Of a stretch of DNA of 64,000 nucleotides, positions 12,376-23,448 are shown one piece after another. The DNA comes from Grifola frondosa (taxonomy: Eukaryota; Basidiomycota; Agaricomycetes; Polyporales; Grifolaceae). Every line of letters begins with the position of its first letter. Position 1 is the first letter of the stretch. The position numbers were made by a program, and so were the translations under genes. A model generated the notes under the pieces. The model ran no database searches. It was not told the origin of the DNA and saw only the letters and a program-made list of their open reading frames with translations. The DNA lies in NCBI GenBank assembly GCA_001683735.1, contig LUGG01000001.1, positions 2,914,001 through 2,978,000 of the forward strand, written 5' to 3'.

Positions 12376-14344
12376 ATGAAGCCGCCTATGCAAGAAGAGA
12401 TGGAAGATGACCTTGCCGCCGAAGAAGAGAACAAACTTATCAACGAGGTGATTACCTCATGGCCCTCTACTTTATGACCGTTGCGTATTTATACGTGTGC
12501 GTGATTCTATCAGGAATACAAAACATGGTAAGAGCACAGATAGCTGAAGATGCATTGCCGAGGAAATAACACTCGGCGCTCAGGAAGAAGAATGCCCCTT
12601 ACCTGTACGATGTCGTGATCACACACGCCCTCGACTGGCCAAGCTTGACATGCCAGTGGTTCCCAGACAAAGAATCGTACGTCCGCCACCTGACTCTCAG
12701 TGCATATGCCCAGCTGAGCTGCCACAGACCAGCGAACAAACCCTACACAGTGCACAGGCTCCTTCTAGGAACGCACACGTCCGGACAGGCACAGGATTAT
12801 CTCCAAATCGCCACCGTGCACCTCCCGAAACGCGATGAAGCCAGCTCCGCAGATAGGCTCGACCGCGGGGACTACGACGACGAGCGCGGCGAGCTCGGGG
12901 GCCACACGCTTCCGCCGCAGCCTCGTATCCAGATCACCCAGAAGATCAACCATCCGGGAGAGGTGAACAGGGCGCGCTACATGCCACAGAATCCCGACCT
13001 CATTGCCACGAAGGCCGTCTCCGGCGAGGTGCTCGTGTTCGATCGCACGAAGCACTCGAGCGAGCCTGAGCGCGGAGGCGTGTGCAAGCCGGATATCCGG
13101 CTGGTGGGTCAAAACAAGGAAGGGTGAGCTCGATGGTCCTCTCACTGCTGATGATCTCTGCAACCTGATTGACTGTGTTAGCTATGGTCTGGCGTGGAAT
13201 CCGCTGAAATCGGGCCATGTTCTTGGCGCATCTGAAGACACAACAATTTGCCACTGGTAGAATGTTCGACTTGTTAATGTTGATCTATCGCTAAGAATGC
13301 TGCCCAAGGGATATCAATTCATATACGAAAGCAAAAACGACCATTGAGCCGACGTCAGTGTTCAGAGGACATACGTCTGTCGTGGGTGTAAGTGAAAGCG
13401 ACATCCATTCGTTACTTCCCAGATTCATTTATATGCTCATGTCATGCACAGGACGTAGACTGGCACGCAACGCAGGACTACACCTTTGCAAGCGTAGGAG
13501 ATGACAAGATGTTGATGATGTGCGCAGTATTTCCACAAAGTTGTATTTCGATGCGATGATACTGAAATCCTACTTATATCAGCTGGGACACACGTGCGCC
13601 TTCAGAACCTGTTATGAAGATGCAAGCGCATGAGCGAGAAATCTTGTCGGTTGCATTCAGTCCCGCCGTCGACCATCTGATCTTGACAGGAAGCGCAGAC
13701 AACGTGAGGCATCTCCTATAATAGCAAGTCTGACATGCATTCATGGTATTTTTACAATTCAGACGATCGCTCTGCATGACTTGCGCTCTCCGGCGAAGCG
13801 TCTGCACACGTTTGAGGCACACACGGATGAGGTGCTCCACCTCGCATGGTCGCCACACAACCCGACTATCTTCGCATCGGCCTCCGGGGACAGGAGGATC
13901 AACGTCTGGGACGTGTCGCAGATCGGCGTCGAGCAGACTCCCGACGACCAGGAAGACGGCCCCCCGGAGTTGCTATTCGTGCACGGAGGTATGGTTGATG
14001 GGTTTCTTCGCTTCCCCGCTTGCTCAAGGTCTTCTCTTTCAGGACACACCGCGCGCCCAACAGATTTCTGCTGGGCGCCCGGCGAGGCGGAGAACTGGAC
14101 AGCTGGGAGCACCTCGGAAGACAACATTGTGATGATATGGCAGCCGACGATGCGTATCTGGGCGGGCGACGAAGTCAAAATCGACGAGAAAGAACTGGAG
14201 AGCGACGCAATGGAAGGCATTGTGAGCACCGCGGACATCGCTGCAGTCGAAGTTGCGTCCGCCGCTGCGGTCGTTGTAGGAAATGGCGTAGCTCCTGGTG
14301 GAAGCATGAGCGTGAAGACGGAAGTCGCTGATGGCACTAAGTGA
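12376..14344 (+). CDS. HAT2: HAT2/RBBP4-type WD40 histone-binding protein
   Basis: This multi-exon gene starts at 12376 with MKPPMQEEMEDD and the N-terminal helix ENKLINE-EYKTWKKNAP. The conserved block LYDVVITHALDWPSLTCQW follows, which packs against histone H4 in this family. WD repeats then include EVNRARYMPQNPDLIATK, YGLAWNPLKSGHVLGAS, DVDWHATQDYTFASVGDD, SVAFSPAVDHLILTGSADN and LHLAWSPHNPTIFASASGD. The last repeat is HTARPTDFCWAP..DNIVMIWQP. Every junction I traced keeps the frame. The family (Hat2, Msi1, RbAp46/48) serves type B histone acetyltransferase, chromatin assembly and deacetylase complexes. Which paralogue this is cannot be settled here; HAT2 is the usual name for the fungal form. 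The Ala/Val-rich tail after the last repeat is variable. Confidence 0.9.
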
Positions 14345-14793
14345 ACACGGATATAGGACAATGCAATCCCTCTGTACGATCTGCTTGTGGTGTACATGCT
14401 GGTTTCTGGAGGTTTCCCAGAATACCGGCTATCAGTTGTAGTATTCATACGTCCTGGGGCTATTAGAATGGAAGTATTACTGATCGCCGAATGCATGCCT
14501 TAGAGTTAATGCCAAGATCAGTAGGTGTGCCGCCCCTCGGCTTGTGTCTTGTATGAATGATCCTTTGCGGAAGGTGTCAGTTGCAGATGCTGTCCATTAG
14601 CGTGGCGAATATGCAAGCACAACATTGATTGACTCTGGCAGTAAACTCTTGCTGCATAGAATATCGCGCATTGGAGAAAAGACGATAAGTTATAGCGAAA
14701 GGATTATGCTTGCTACTCATACAACGAGACGACCTCGTACTATGTCCGTCTCCGCGACGGCGATGGCCAATCCAATAAATCCTAGTATGGTGA
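14345..14793. other. Convergent 3' spacer
   Basis: These 449 bases lie between the HAT2 stop (+) and the RAMP4 stop (-). Nothing coding is recognised; they are probably two 3' UTRs. Confidence 0.5.
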
Positions 14794-15108
14794 TCACAGA
14801 AACAGAAGCCTCAATAGCTCAAACAACACTGCACCTCGGCGTCAGCATTCATACCGAAGGCAACACGGCAGCGCAACACACGTACCTCCGCCCATCACTA
14901 CGAACAGGATCGCCCCGAGCGCCCAGAGGCTAATGGACTTCGTTTTGACAGCCGCTCCTGGCGAGACGGCTTCACAGGGTTTTTGCCCGCACGGGCCTTG
15001 TTCGCGAATTGCGTGTTGCGCTGACGCAGCTCGAATTCAGTAGGCTGTCATATGTGAGGCCTGCCGATCAGCGTCGAAAGGCGCGGAGAGAGACGGGAGA
15101 TTGACCAT
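14794..15108 (-). CDS. YSY6: RAMP4/Ysy6, ER translocon-associated small membrane protein (frameshifted in this sequence)
   Basis: The exons are ATG alone at 15108-15106, then 15044-14886, then 14828-14794. Exon 2 starts PTEFELRQRNTQFANKARAGK, the basic N-terminus of the family. The tail is SISLWALGAILFVVMGG-VLFELLRLLFL, a single C-terminal membrane anchor ending at the stop. The two halves of exon 2 lie in different frames. One extra A in the coding A5 run (T5 at 14980-14984) joins them and gives a 65-aa protein of normal family length. RAMP4 binds the Sec61 translocon and stabilises nascent membrane proteins under stress. The literal frame runs on past the break into a different sequence. 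The gene is divergent from BMT5, 254 bases away. Confidence 0.8.
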
Positions 15109-15362
15109 CCTGATATATGATGTGACAACAACAGATGTAAGGAGCGACTTGAATGTGGGAGTAGATATAGGTGCAGGCGAACAAGGTATAAACCTGTATA
15201 GACGTGTCCGGAAGTTGTCGCCACGTATTAGACTTGCTGGCCACTAGCCGGCGCGGTCAATTTGCTCTTCTTTACCAAAGGCTTCCGTTTCAAACATGCG
15301 CAAACAACGCCTTCGCAATCCTTTCTTCGGTGCTTTCAAGCAGATCACCTCAGAACACAACG
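15109..15362. promoter_or_regulatory. Short divergent promoter, RAMP4 (-) and BMT5 (+)
   Basis: Only 254 bases separate the two start codons, so the two genes probably share a bidirectional promoter. No single motif was recognised. Confidence 0.5.
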
Positions 15363-16422
15363 ATGGCCAAAGGCAAAGGCGGAAAAAAACATCCTTGAAG
15401 GCTGCATTGTCCTCTCAGCAGTCAAGGCTAAAAAAGAAGCAAGAGGCTACGCAAGCAGCTCAGCTGGCGGAGAAAAGCAAGAAGGGAGCCCAATCGAAAG
15501 GCAAAGGGAAAGCAACCCCTCCCCAAACCACCATTCCTTTTCATCCTACGGACAATATTCTGCTTATTGGAGAAGGCAACTTCTCCTTTGCGCGCGCTCT
15601 TGTGCTGCGACCACCTGCATCGCTACAATATCTACCCGCGGAGAACGTCACCGCTACTGCATACGATAGCGAGGAAGAATGTTTTTCGAAGTACCCGGAC
15701 GCGCGGGAGATAGTGAGGGAACTTCGGGAGAAGGGGGCGGAAATCGTGTTTAGCGTGGATGCCACCAAGTTGGAGAAATGTGCGATATTGAAAGGAAAGA
15801 AATGGGATAAGATCGTTTGGAACTTCCCCCATGCAGGTGAGTAACCGTGTCTCATCCGATGAATTTTATTAGTCTCATAAAGTAGAAAGGAAAGGGCATC
15901 ACTGATCAGGACCGGAACATACTGTCTAATCAGCTGCTTCTGTTGGGCTTCCTGCGCTCAGCTTCCAACTTCCTCGCCGCCGGTCCCATCCCATCCATCA
16001 TGCGACCTCGTAAGCGAAAACAGGATCCCGATGGCGATGAAGACGACGTTGACGCCTCCGATGCGGAGGCGGAACCAGACAGTCTACATACCAGTAATGT
16101 CAAGGCACGAGGGACTATTCTTGTTACGTTGCGCAATGTCCCGCCGTATACATTATGGTGACCTTTTATCGACTGATCATTCTGTGCTGGAGGCTGACCG
16201 TCCCTCAGGAATCTGCCGAAGCTGGCCAAAAGTCCGCCGCCGCCGTCCTCCACGGGTGTGCAGCCGAATCCGCATTATATTCAGCTTCGATCCTTTGCAT
16301 TTCAGAGGCAGGAATGGAGTGGGTATGAGCACCGGATGACGAAGGGAGAGAGGGCGAATGGACAAGGGAAGACTGGTGAGGGAGGAGAGGACCGTACGTG
16401 GGAGTTCTGCTTGAAAGACTGA
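15363..16422 (+). CDS. BMT5: 25S rRNA (uridine-N3) methyltransferase, BMT5 family
   Basis: Three exons (15363-15836, 15890-16157, 16209-16422) give 318 aa if one base is restored. The Rossmann-fold start is clear: DNILLIGEGNFSFARAL, the SAM-binding loop of the BMT5-like domain. Then come TAYDSEEECFSKYP, WDKIVWNFPHAG (the catalytic NxPxxG-type strand), GITDQDRNILSNQLLLLGF and the C-terminal HYIQLRSFAFQRQEWSGYEHR. The product methylates U2634-type sites of large-subunit rRNA in the nucleolus. The expected N-terminus MAKGKGGKK lies one frame away from LKAALSSQQSRLKKKQE; the break is at the A7 run 15383-15389. An in-frame ATG at 15296 could serve instead but gives an atypical N-terminus. Confidence 0.88.
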
Positions 16423-16779
16423 ACGAGAAAGTGTGTCTCCCTCTGTGTTCCATACTCCTGGATCAAGCGCGCTCAAGCTCAAGTCTTTATTCAAAAGATA
16501 TCTATTAATGTTAATGCGTAGCTAATATTGTGCACCGATATTTGAAGCTATTCGGACATCGACTCTGGAATAACCCTAACCCTAATCTCGTTCATGGCCA
16601 GCGCCTCCTGGATACCTGACGCCGCGGTCAAATGACCTATCAAAACATATGCATCAATCAAACCCGGCCGGTTGATCCTTGTTCGGCAACCGGTCACTTC
16701 TTGGTGTCGACTATCCCGACGACGCATATGGGTCACACTGTCTCTGTCGTCCCCCACCATCTCTACGTTCATCACAGCC
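16423..16779. other. Intergenic, BMT5 to enoyl-CoA hydratase
   Basis: This 357-base spacer holds a short telomere-like motif at 16571-16585. It also holds an open stretch (from 16672) that could extend the next protein at its N-terminus. Confidence 0.5.
16571..16585. promoter_or_regulatory. Telobox-like motif
   Basis: The sequence is TAACCCTAACCCTAA, two and a half telomeric units on the minus-strand sense. It lies about 195 bases before the start of the enoyl-CoA hydratase gene. Such motifs bind Tbf1/TRF-type factors in fungal promoters; that use here is an inference. Confidence 0.35.
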
Positions 16780-18017
16780 ATGACGAATGGTAGCTATTAC
16801 CCACCTGCCCACACAGACCAGATCAAGGTCTCCTTCCCTCAAGAACATGTCATGCTCCTCACATTCAATCGCCCCAAGTCACTCAACGCCATGACCCCCA
16901 TCATGGCGCAGGACATCAAGAGTGTCCTTGACTGGTTCGACGACGAGCCGAGCTTGTGGTATGCTTTGTGCTGTGGTGTCAGAGAATCAGAGTAGACTCA
17001 TGTGCTGCGTAGGGTGGTCATCGTCACCGGAGAAGGACGTGCATTCTGCGCTGGAGCAGACTTGATCGAGTGAGCTACATCTATATGCATCGTGCCAGGG
17101 GCAAAGCTCTCAGCTGTTGTGCATAAGATGGAACAAGCGTCAGGCGGGTGGTGGCGCCAGCAAAGACCAAGGCGATCTCAAGAAACACACGGATGGTTTC
17201 GGCTCCATCTCTCGTCGCTATTCCTCCTCAAAGCCGATGATTGCTGCCGTCAATGGTGGGGCTTTCGGTGGGGGCATGGAGACGATCCTAAACTGTGATC
17301 TGGTCATCGCCAGTGAGGATGCGAAGCTGGCTCTTCCTGAGGTGAAGCGTGGTGTTGTCGCTATCCAAGGAGGTTGGTGCGGACTGCCTTCATGCTCTCT
17401 TGTTGGCTAATGAACTGTATGCAAGGAATGCCGAGACTAGCGCGAATTGCGGGCCATCAGGTAAGAAAGCTCTTTACCAGTGAGCCATGTGCAAGAGCTC
17501 ATGTGTCGCACAGCTCGCTAGTGAGATGCTCTTGCTCGGCAAGACTATATCTGCGACAGAAGCTGCATCTCGGTTCGGGTTGTATGTGGCCGTCTCTCTC
17601 TCCGTGTTCTAGATCCTCATCGAGTGCGCAGCGTGAACAAAGTGGTGCCCAAGTCTGAGGTTCTCCCCACTGCATTGGCCTGGGCCGCAGAGATCAACCA
17701 GAACTCCCCGGATTCTGTCCAGAGCACGAAGCGGGCTCTGCTCCTGGCCAACCGGCTTGGCAGCGTCGAGGACACGGTTATTGCTCATGTTGACTCGGAG
17801 GAGAGCAAACGAGCTTTCGCGAGTGCGAATATCCAGGTGAGTGGAATGCGTGACGCTATTGCAGATGCTGAATGCGTCATGTGTGTAGGAAGGACTCAAG
17901 GCTTTCGCAGAGGTATGTTACCTTCCTATCATCGCACACGAGCCCCAAATCAACCTCAACCGTTCGTCGCATATTCAGAAACGCAAACCTATTTGGAAGA
18001 ATCCCGCGAAATTATGA
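16780..18017 (+). CDS. Enoyl-CoA hydratase/isomerase (crotonase) family protein
   Basis: Eight exons (16780-16958, 17013-17069, 17128-17372, 17426-17460, 17514-17581, 17632-17836, 17889-17912, 17979-18017) join in frame to 283 aa. Crotonase landmarks are present in order: HVMLLTFNRPKSLNAM, VVIVTGEGRAFCAGADL (first oxyanion-hole strand), MIAAVNGGAFGGGMETILNCD (second oxyanion-hole turn), LALPEVKRGVVAIQGGMPRLARIAG, and a C-terminal helix ending in KRKPIWKNPAKL. The family acts on acyl-CoA thioesters, in beta-oxidation or amino-acid breakdown; substrate cannot be told from this. An upstream ATG at 16672 would add a 36-residue basic extension (see findings). Confidence 0.88.
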
Positions 18018-18222
18018 ACAGCAGTACTTTAGAAATTCATGGCCTTCTTACTTTTCCATCACTGCTACCAAAGCATGTATATTAGATCTTGTTGGATTTT
18101 ATATATGCATGGAACGTATACTTACAGATTCTTGAATAAGTTATGAAGCGCCCAGCATACGCGTAATCGAGGGGTTGTGTCACGTGAGTGACCTCTAACC
18201 TTTTCTCGAGAATCCTCCGACC

Positions 18223-19190
18223 ATGTCCAGCGACCCCAGCAGCTCCAGCACCCCCTCTTCAGACACGTCAACATACGAGCGATGGCGACGCAGATTTTCC
18301 CTTATCACCGGGCTGGGCGGCACGAAGGAGGAGCGCATGACAGATATGGAGGAGTACCATAGGCAAACATGCGAAAAGTGGAAGAGAGAACTGATGAATT
18401 ACAGTCAGTATTAGTGGGTCTGCCTCTTGTTCCGTTCGGACTGAACCGTGCCATGAGGAGTAATGCTTCACTTTGTTCTTACGTGATGAAACCGCGCGTT
18501 GTCAATATTAGGTCCTGCCGTAGTGTTCATGCTCAAGCACCTCAAGCTCTCGGGATGTGACGTGTCGTCCGCGGACCTCATCTGTTCGCCGTGCGATTTT
18601 ACCCGTTCGGGGGGGTTCAGTCCGGAAGCAGGTGCAGTGGTGCTCTGCCAAGGGAAGTTTTTCAGCAAGGTCCACATGGAGGACACCCTGGTGCACGAGC
18701 TGGTGCACATGTACGACCACTGCAAGTTCAAGGTGGACTGGTACAACCTGCGGCACCACGCGTGCAGCGAGGTGCGTCCTACCTTCGCCCTTCTTGTGTA
18801 TGTCCCGCTCACACCCACGTTGCGCTGCGTAGATCCGGGCAAACAGCCTAAGCGGTGATTGCAGATGGAGCCGCGAAGTCAGACGGGGATTCGTCGCGTT
18901 CTCAAAACAGCATCAGGTAAGCCTCGGGTCCCGAGCCTCGAGCAAGCGCCGTCCATGTTATGTCGTGCTTTGGTTGACGTGCTTGATATGAAGGAATGCG
19001 TCCGACGACGTGCTATCATCTCTGTACGTGCCAACCCGCGTGTCCGGATGAAGCCACCGCGGAGCGAGCTGTCAACGAGGTTTGGGACAGCTGTTTCAAT
19101 GACACTCGACCATTTGATGAGGTGAGTTGTGGATGTCCAGAATTCTTTGTCCGAGGTGACACGCTGATACGTCTGCATCAGATCTACTAG
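18223..19190 (+). CDS. ATP23: Mitochondrial inner membrane metalloprotease ATP23 (frameshifted in this sequence)
   Basis: The exons are 18223-18403, 18512-18771, 18833-18916, 18994-19121 and 19182-19190. The metalloprotease motif [10 protein letters not shown] is at 18694 onward, with Cys-rich [14 protein letters not shown] before it and [21 protein letters not shown] after it. The conserved C-terminus is [14 protein letters not shown], then [20 protein letters not shown] and [10 protein letters not shown]. The two halves of exon 4 are in different frames; one more C at 19035-19037 joins them to give a normal 220-aa protein. ATP23 processes the Atp6 precursor and acts as an assembly chaperone for the Fo sector, at the intermembrane-space face of the inner membrane. 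The last intron leaves only Ile-Tyr-stop in the final exon. Confidence 0.88.
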
Positions 19191-19667
19191 ACCCTAGATG
19201 ATCCAGGCCATGTGCGCATAGTAATAGATAGTAATCGGAGCGCATGACCGCTGTACTGTACTTAGACGTGCGCCCGCAACGTTGTTCATGACAAAATTTG
19301 TCGTCTTCGAAGATGATAGCGCGTACGTACGCATACTATCTCTGGAACGTTCTGCCGTTGGTGATGGTATGGTGGTGCACATTTTGCGATTGGTACAGCG
19401 AACATTCGTTGCGATTCTGTCGAGGTGATATCGGGTGGTTGTGTGAACGGTGTTCTATAAATTGTCTGGAACGCGAATAAGAAGCCCATTCGATTGGCAG
19501 CTTTTGTCTTGATTGGCTCCGGCAAGCAGCGGAACGGTCTCGGTCGGTTCGTGGGAATTCCCAACAGCTACATAAAGGTCGAGGGGGTCTCTCACACACT
19601 CGCCTCTTGGCTTGTTCATTCTTTGCAATCCCCTATATCCCCCTCAAAAAAAACTTCACGATATACC
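19191..19667. other. Intergenic, ATP23 to Kre9-like gene
   Basis: These 477 bases hold no credible gene. They serve as the 3' end of ATP23 and the promoter of the GPI-protein gene. Confidence 0.5.
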
Positions 19668-20542
19668 ATGTTTTTCTACGCCACGTACGTCGTTTTGTGG
19701 TTCGGAATGATTGCAAGTACCATATTGACGCCAATTTAGCGCATTTGCCACCGCCCTCCTCGGCCTTCCCCTGGTCTCTGCATTGTCCCTCAACACACCG
19801 ACAAATTGGCAGAGCAGCAGCGAGGTTAACATCAGCTGGACATCTACCTCCACTGATGTGCCATTCTCGTTTGAATTGGTCAACACCGATGAATTTCATG
19901 ATACCTTCGCGCTCGCGAACAACGTGAACCCTACCCTCAATTTCTTGAGCTTTCAGTTGGGTGTTGTTCCCGCAGGGTATGTGGATTGTTGAGTTGCAAT
20001 GACGTTGTGCATTTGTGTTGACGTCGAGTTGTATAGCCAATACACGCTCAACGCTGTGAATGTAACGTAAGTCCCTTCGTGTAGTATCTCAGGTGGGGAG
20101 TATAGGTTTATGGCCGGACTTTCAGAAACCTCAACCAGATTTATTCCTCAACATCGGCGTTCAACATTGCAGCTGCACCTACAACAACCTCTACTTCGAC
20201 TTCGACGTCGGCGTCGGTCGGGACGTCGTCAGGGACCACGGGTACAGGGTATGTGTTTCCCTCCTGTTTCTGAAAAATCGTCTCACATTATTATTATTCT
20301 AGGAGTTCGATCACTTCACCTGCAGTGACCGGGACCTCCACCTCTAAGTTCGGCACCACAGTCACCGGCGCTACTACGACCAACACCGGATCTACTGGTA
20401 CCTCTGGTACCTCTTCGTCTTCATCCGGTTCTACCACGCCGAGCGCCTTCAGTGGAAGTGGCGCTGTGGGCTCGGTTCTGGTATGGGCTACTGGGGCATC
20501 CTTGCCGTCGCTGCGGGCTTAGGAGCAATTGCTGCATTGTAG
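19668..20542 (+). CDS. Kre9/Knh1-domain GPI-anchored cell-surface protein (frameshifted near the end)
   Basis: The exons are 19668-19684, 19740-19976, 20037-20066, 20126-20248 and 20303-20542. The signal peptide is MFFYATAFATALLGLPLVSA. A Kre9/Knh1-type Ig-like domain follows (LNTPTNWQSSSEVNISWTS ... SFQLGVVPAGQYTLNAVNVT). A long Ser/Thr/Gly stalk comes next, heavily O-glycosylatable. In the literal frame the protein ends without an anchor at 20522. Adding one G at 20468-20470 gives GSGMGYWGILAVAAGLGAIAAL and a stop at 20542, a textbook GPI signal, for 215 aa. The family is linked to cell-wall beta-1,6-glucan, but in basidiomycetes it is large and mostly uncharacterised. Confidence 0.82.
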
Positions 20543-20942
20543 GCGTAGCGGATTATGGCTTTGCGAGACTTTTCTTTCATCTGGTGTTGCCACGGACAAT
20601 ATAGGCTTCCTACCGCTCTTTGTATGTTACTACTTCCATTAGTATCATGGACACTTCGGACATTCTGAGCATTTTAGGACTCCATTGCACGTCTTTGTTA
20701 TGTTGTTTGTTGATTACCATCATCGCTCTATCTCCTTTCACACACGTTCAATGCAATTGTGACTCATGCGCAGAAGATCCGTACGGAAGCCAACGAAGGG
20801 GTTGCCAAGTATACCAGAAAACAACATCTCATGCCCACCAAGCAGAACAGCACACGATGCCGCACGACAACTATCAATACCACGCACTCCCCACGCCATT
20901 CCCATGATCGAGTCCATAGCACACACGCTCGTCGGAGCGCTC
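20543..20942. other. Convergent 3' spacer
   Basis: These 400 bases lie between the stops of the Kre9-like gene (+) and the 7-TM gene (-). Nothing coding is recognised. Confidence 0.45.
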
Positions 20943-22462
20943 TCACACGAAGCGAATGTGAATCGGACCAGAGACACAATCGCCGAGGTCCTTCTCCACC
21001 GTCACCTCCACGCGCACGTCCGCTCGGCAAGGTACCTCCGTGCTCCGCAGCGCGTGCCGGAGTGGCAACCAGCGCCGCCAGGTGTGCAGGCAGTCCTGTG
21101 TGCGGCGTCAGGTCAGATGCGTGCGAGTGGGGCGGGACGCACACACCTGTGTCATGGCGAACAGGAAGAACGTGGCGAGCGGCACTGCACGGCGTAACTG
21201 GGTCGGAAACTGGCGAGAAGAGAAATTGCGTGCGGCTTACTGGTTGCCTGGTATGTGGTGGAGATGACGTGTAGCGCGGTCCGGTCCACGTACGTGTTTA
21301 GCGTGCAGAGGCTGCCCGAGAATTCGGAGATAAATACGTGGCGCTATTCTGGCAGAGCGCTGGGATGGAAGACGTACATGAGGAAGAGGGTTTGCAGGCA
21401 GGTGAAGCCGATGATCCGCGCGGTCTGGGAGAGACTGAGAACAGAGGGACGGCGGAGACCGGTGAGGTCGCTCCGCGTCCGCCGGGTGTCGACGACGGCA
21501 TATACTGCAGACGTTTCAGATCAAAGGTTTCAGTACGAATGGAATGGAATGCACTTACTCTCCAGCGAAAGGGTCGTAAGCACGACCAGCCCGGCGAACA
21601 TCTTCATGCCGGCGTCGCTATGAAACGGGTAGCCGATTAATTGGGTCAGTAGAAAGGCATTGAACAATCTTACAAAGCAGGGTATTGCAGCGAACATGCA
21701 AGTTCACTTGGAAGGTGTTTCACCCTATCGAGGTGAGTGCCACCGAGCTGCAATCAAAATCGTGAGGCTTCAACGCACTAGAGATGTGCGAAAGAATGCC
21801 AACCGCTGCGGTGCATATTGCAAAGATGATAAAAATAATGTATGGTGCCGATACCAACTGTAGATGTTATATTTTGATCGCACAACATTAACTTCAGACG
21901 TGGGACTCACCGTGAAGACCCGAAGTTGGGGACTAAGGGAAACATTTGCCAGGATGGTCCTTGTTTCCCACAGCAAGTCCAATACAAGAGCCAGTGATGA
22001 TACAACAAACCTGTGCATCTCTACTAAGACACAAACGCGTTAGGTGGTAGTTTCACATACATAGTTCCTGATCCGTTCATTAATACAGCCTGAGTGGCGC
22101 AAAGGCCAACTGGGGGGAATGGGTTCATTACCTCCCCCGCATAAAATCTGGAACATATACTACTGAGCATATTCATCCATGAACGAATGAGGGCGAGCAT
22201 ACAGTAGATATGGTGGTACGCTGCTCGCCAGTGTAACAACGAGCAAATTCATAAGTGGAGCGCTTCGCTTGCGCAGGTCTCGCGAAAACAGAAAAGTTCC
22301 AAGCAACAGGCATAACAGCAGCTGACCGACAGTGGCGAGAGCAAAACACACATTAACTGGTATGTGAAAGTTCGGTCCTAAGCCGGAGTAGAACGTCGCG
22401 GAAGCAGAGTCTGAGAGGGCATCCTGTCCAGCAGCAGGGGATGGAGTTTCACCCACATACAT
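20943..22462 (-). CDS. Uncharacterised basidiomycete 7-TM (GPCR-like) membrane protein
   Basis: Multi-exon, from ATG 22462 to TGA 20945-20943. Membrane segments seen in order include FHIPVNVCFALATVGQLLLC-type TM1 (exon 1, 22462-22203) and LMNLLVVTLASSVPPYLL (TM2). Then come NPFPPVGLCATQAVLMNGSG (TM3 start, after the 55-nt intron 22148-22202), LVSAPYIIFIIFAICTAAVGI (TM5-like) and AGLVVLTTLSLE. The last are ARIIGFTCLQTLFLM and PLATFFLFAMTQDCLHTWRRW, followed by a short tail ending VEKDLGDCVSGPIHIRFV. The TM order and the PPxxLCxTQA and TQxxxxxW motifs fit a large agaricomycete family of 7-TM proteins with no known ligand. Junctions near 22020 and 21720 did not resolve cleanly, possibly because of indels. 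Confidence 0.7.
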
Positions 22463-23448
22463 GGGCAACTAATTTGAAGGTACCAAGAAGTACGATGAAG
22501 GGCAAGGAGTATCCGGGAGTCACTAGATTGATTGAGCGCGGCAGGAGGTCTTGCACATAAGGAACCAGCCTTTGCAAACAACAGAGCACGTTTGAAAGTG
22601 CTCAAGTTGACGAGAGAGATATATATAGAGGAGAGACGGTATGAATGACATCGGAGGAGATTACAGTTGCACAGACAGATATGCCATGCCAGTCGCAACC
22701 GAACAGTCGAATATTACTGACTGCGGCCATGCAGGTAGTGAGCTTGGCAAAAACAAGCCTTCGTGAGCACTTCTCGCCTCGAGTCGTTCGAACAAGGACC
22801 GAGACTGTTGTAGTTGAGCGACTGGGATGTCGCGACTGATGAGAGTTGTGGCACATCACGCATCAATCCAGTATATGACGGTTGTCCGACAGAGTAGATC
22901 ATATGGATCGATTGCATTGATGTTCGGAGCTCCTGCAGTACAAAAAGGTCGAGAAGGAAGATACGAAGAGTCCGATGATTGAAGCAGTGTCGGAGCAAAG
23001 GCAGATGAAAGCAACTGAGAGCCGTTGGAGTTCAGCAACTGAGAGATGTACCAGGCTCAGGGTCAGAGCATCGTGATTTCCCCGCAAAGGAAGCTGGAGA
23101 AGAGTCTACCGTCGGCACGCGCCTAACTCAGTTGGGCACTCAGTTGAGCAGCGAGCTAGCTGCTCTGCCTGTAGTCTGTCTGCTTATACTCAGTGTACAA
23201 CGGTTCTGTCTTTCAGCGAAGCAGCCAGGCGTTCTTCGCCGTTGCTCGCAGCTTCTACGGTCCTTCCTTGCTACCTCTGATCACAGAGATCTTGCTAGGA
23301 CGCGACGTTCTGGCTCTGGAAGACTAAATCCGCAGGTGAATGAACGTGTTCCCTCGCGCATTGAGCGGCTCACCAAGTTATTTGTCGCAGATGAGAGAGT
23401 AGCTTGCTTGTCCTCTGAGCTGCTTAATCCGCATTTACCACGACTATC
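22463..23448. promoter_or_regulatory. Divergent spacer, 7-TM gene (-) and Ser/Pro-rich gene (+)
   Basis: These 986 bases lie between divergent starts. Only short frames of intergenic-like composition are present, on both strands. No repeat or RNA gene is recognised. Confidence 0.45.

Noticed and set aside
13759..14496. 245-codon minus-strand frame
   Set aside because: It lies antisense to the last WD repeats of the HAT2-type gene, which are clearly conserved.
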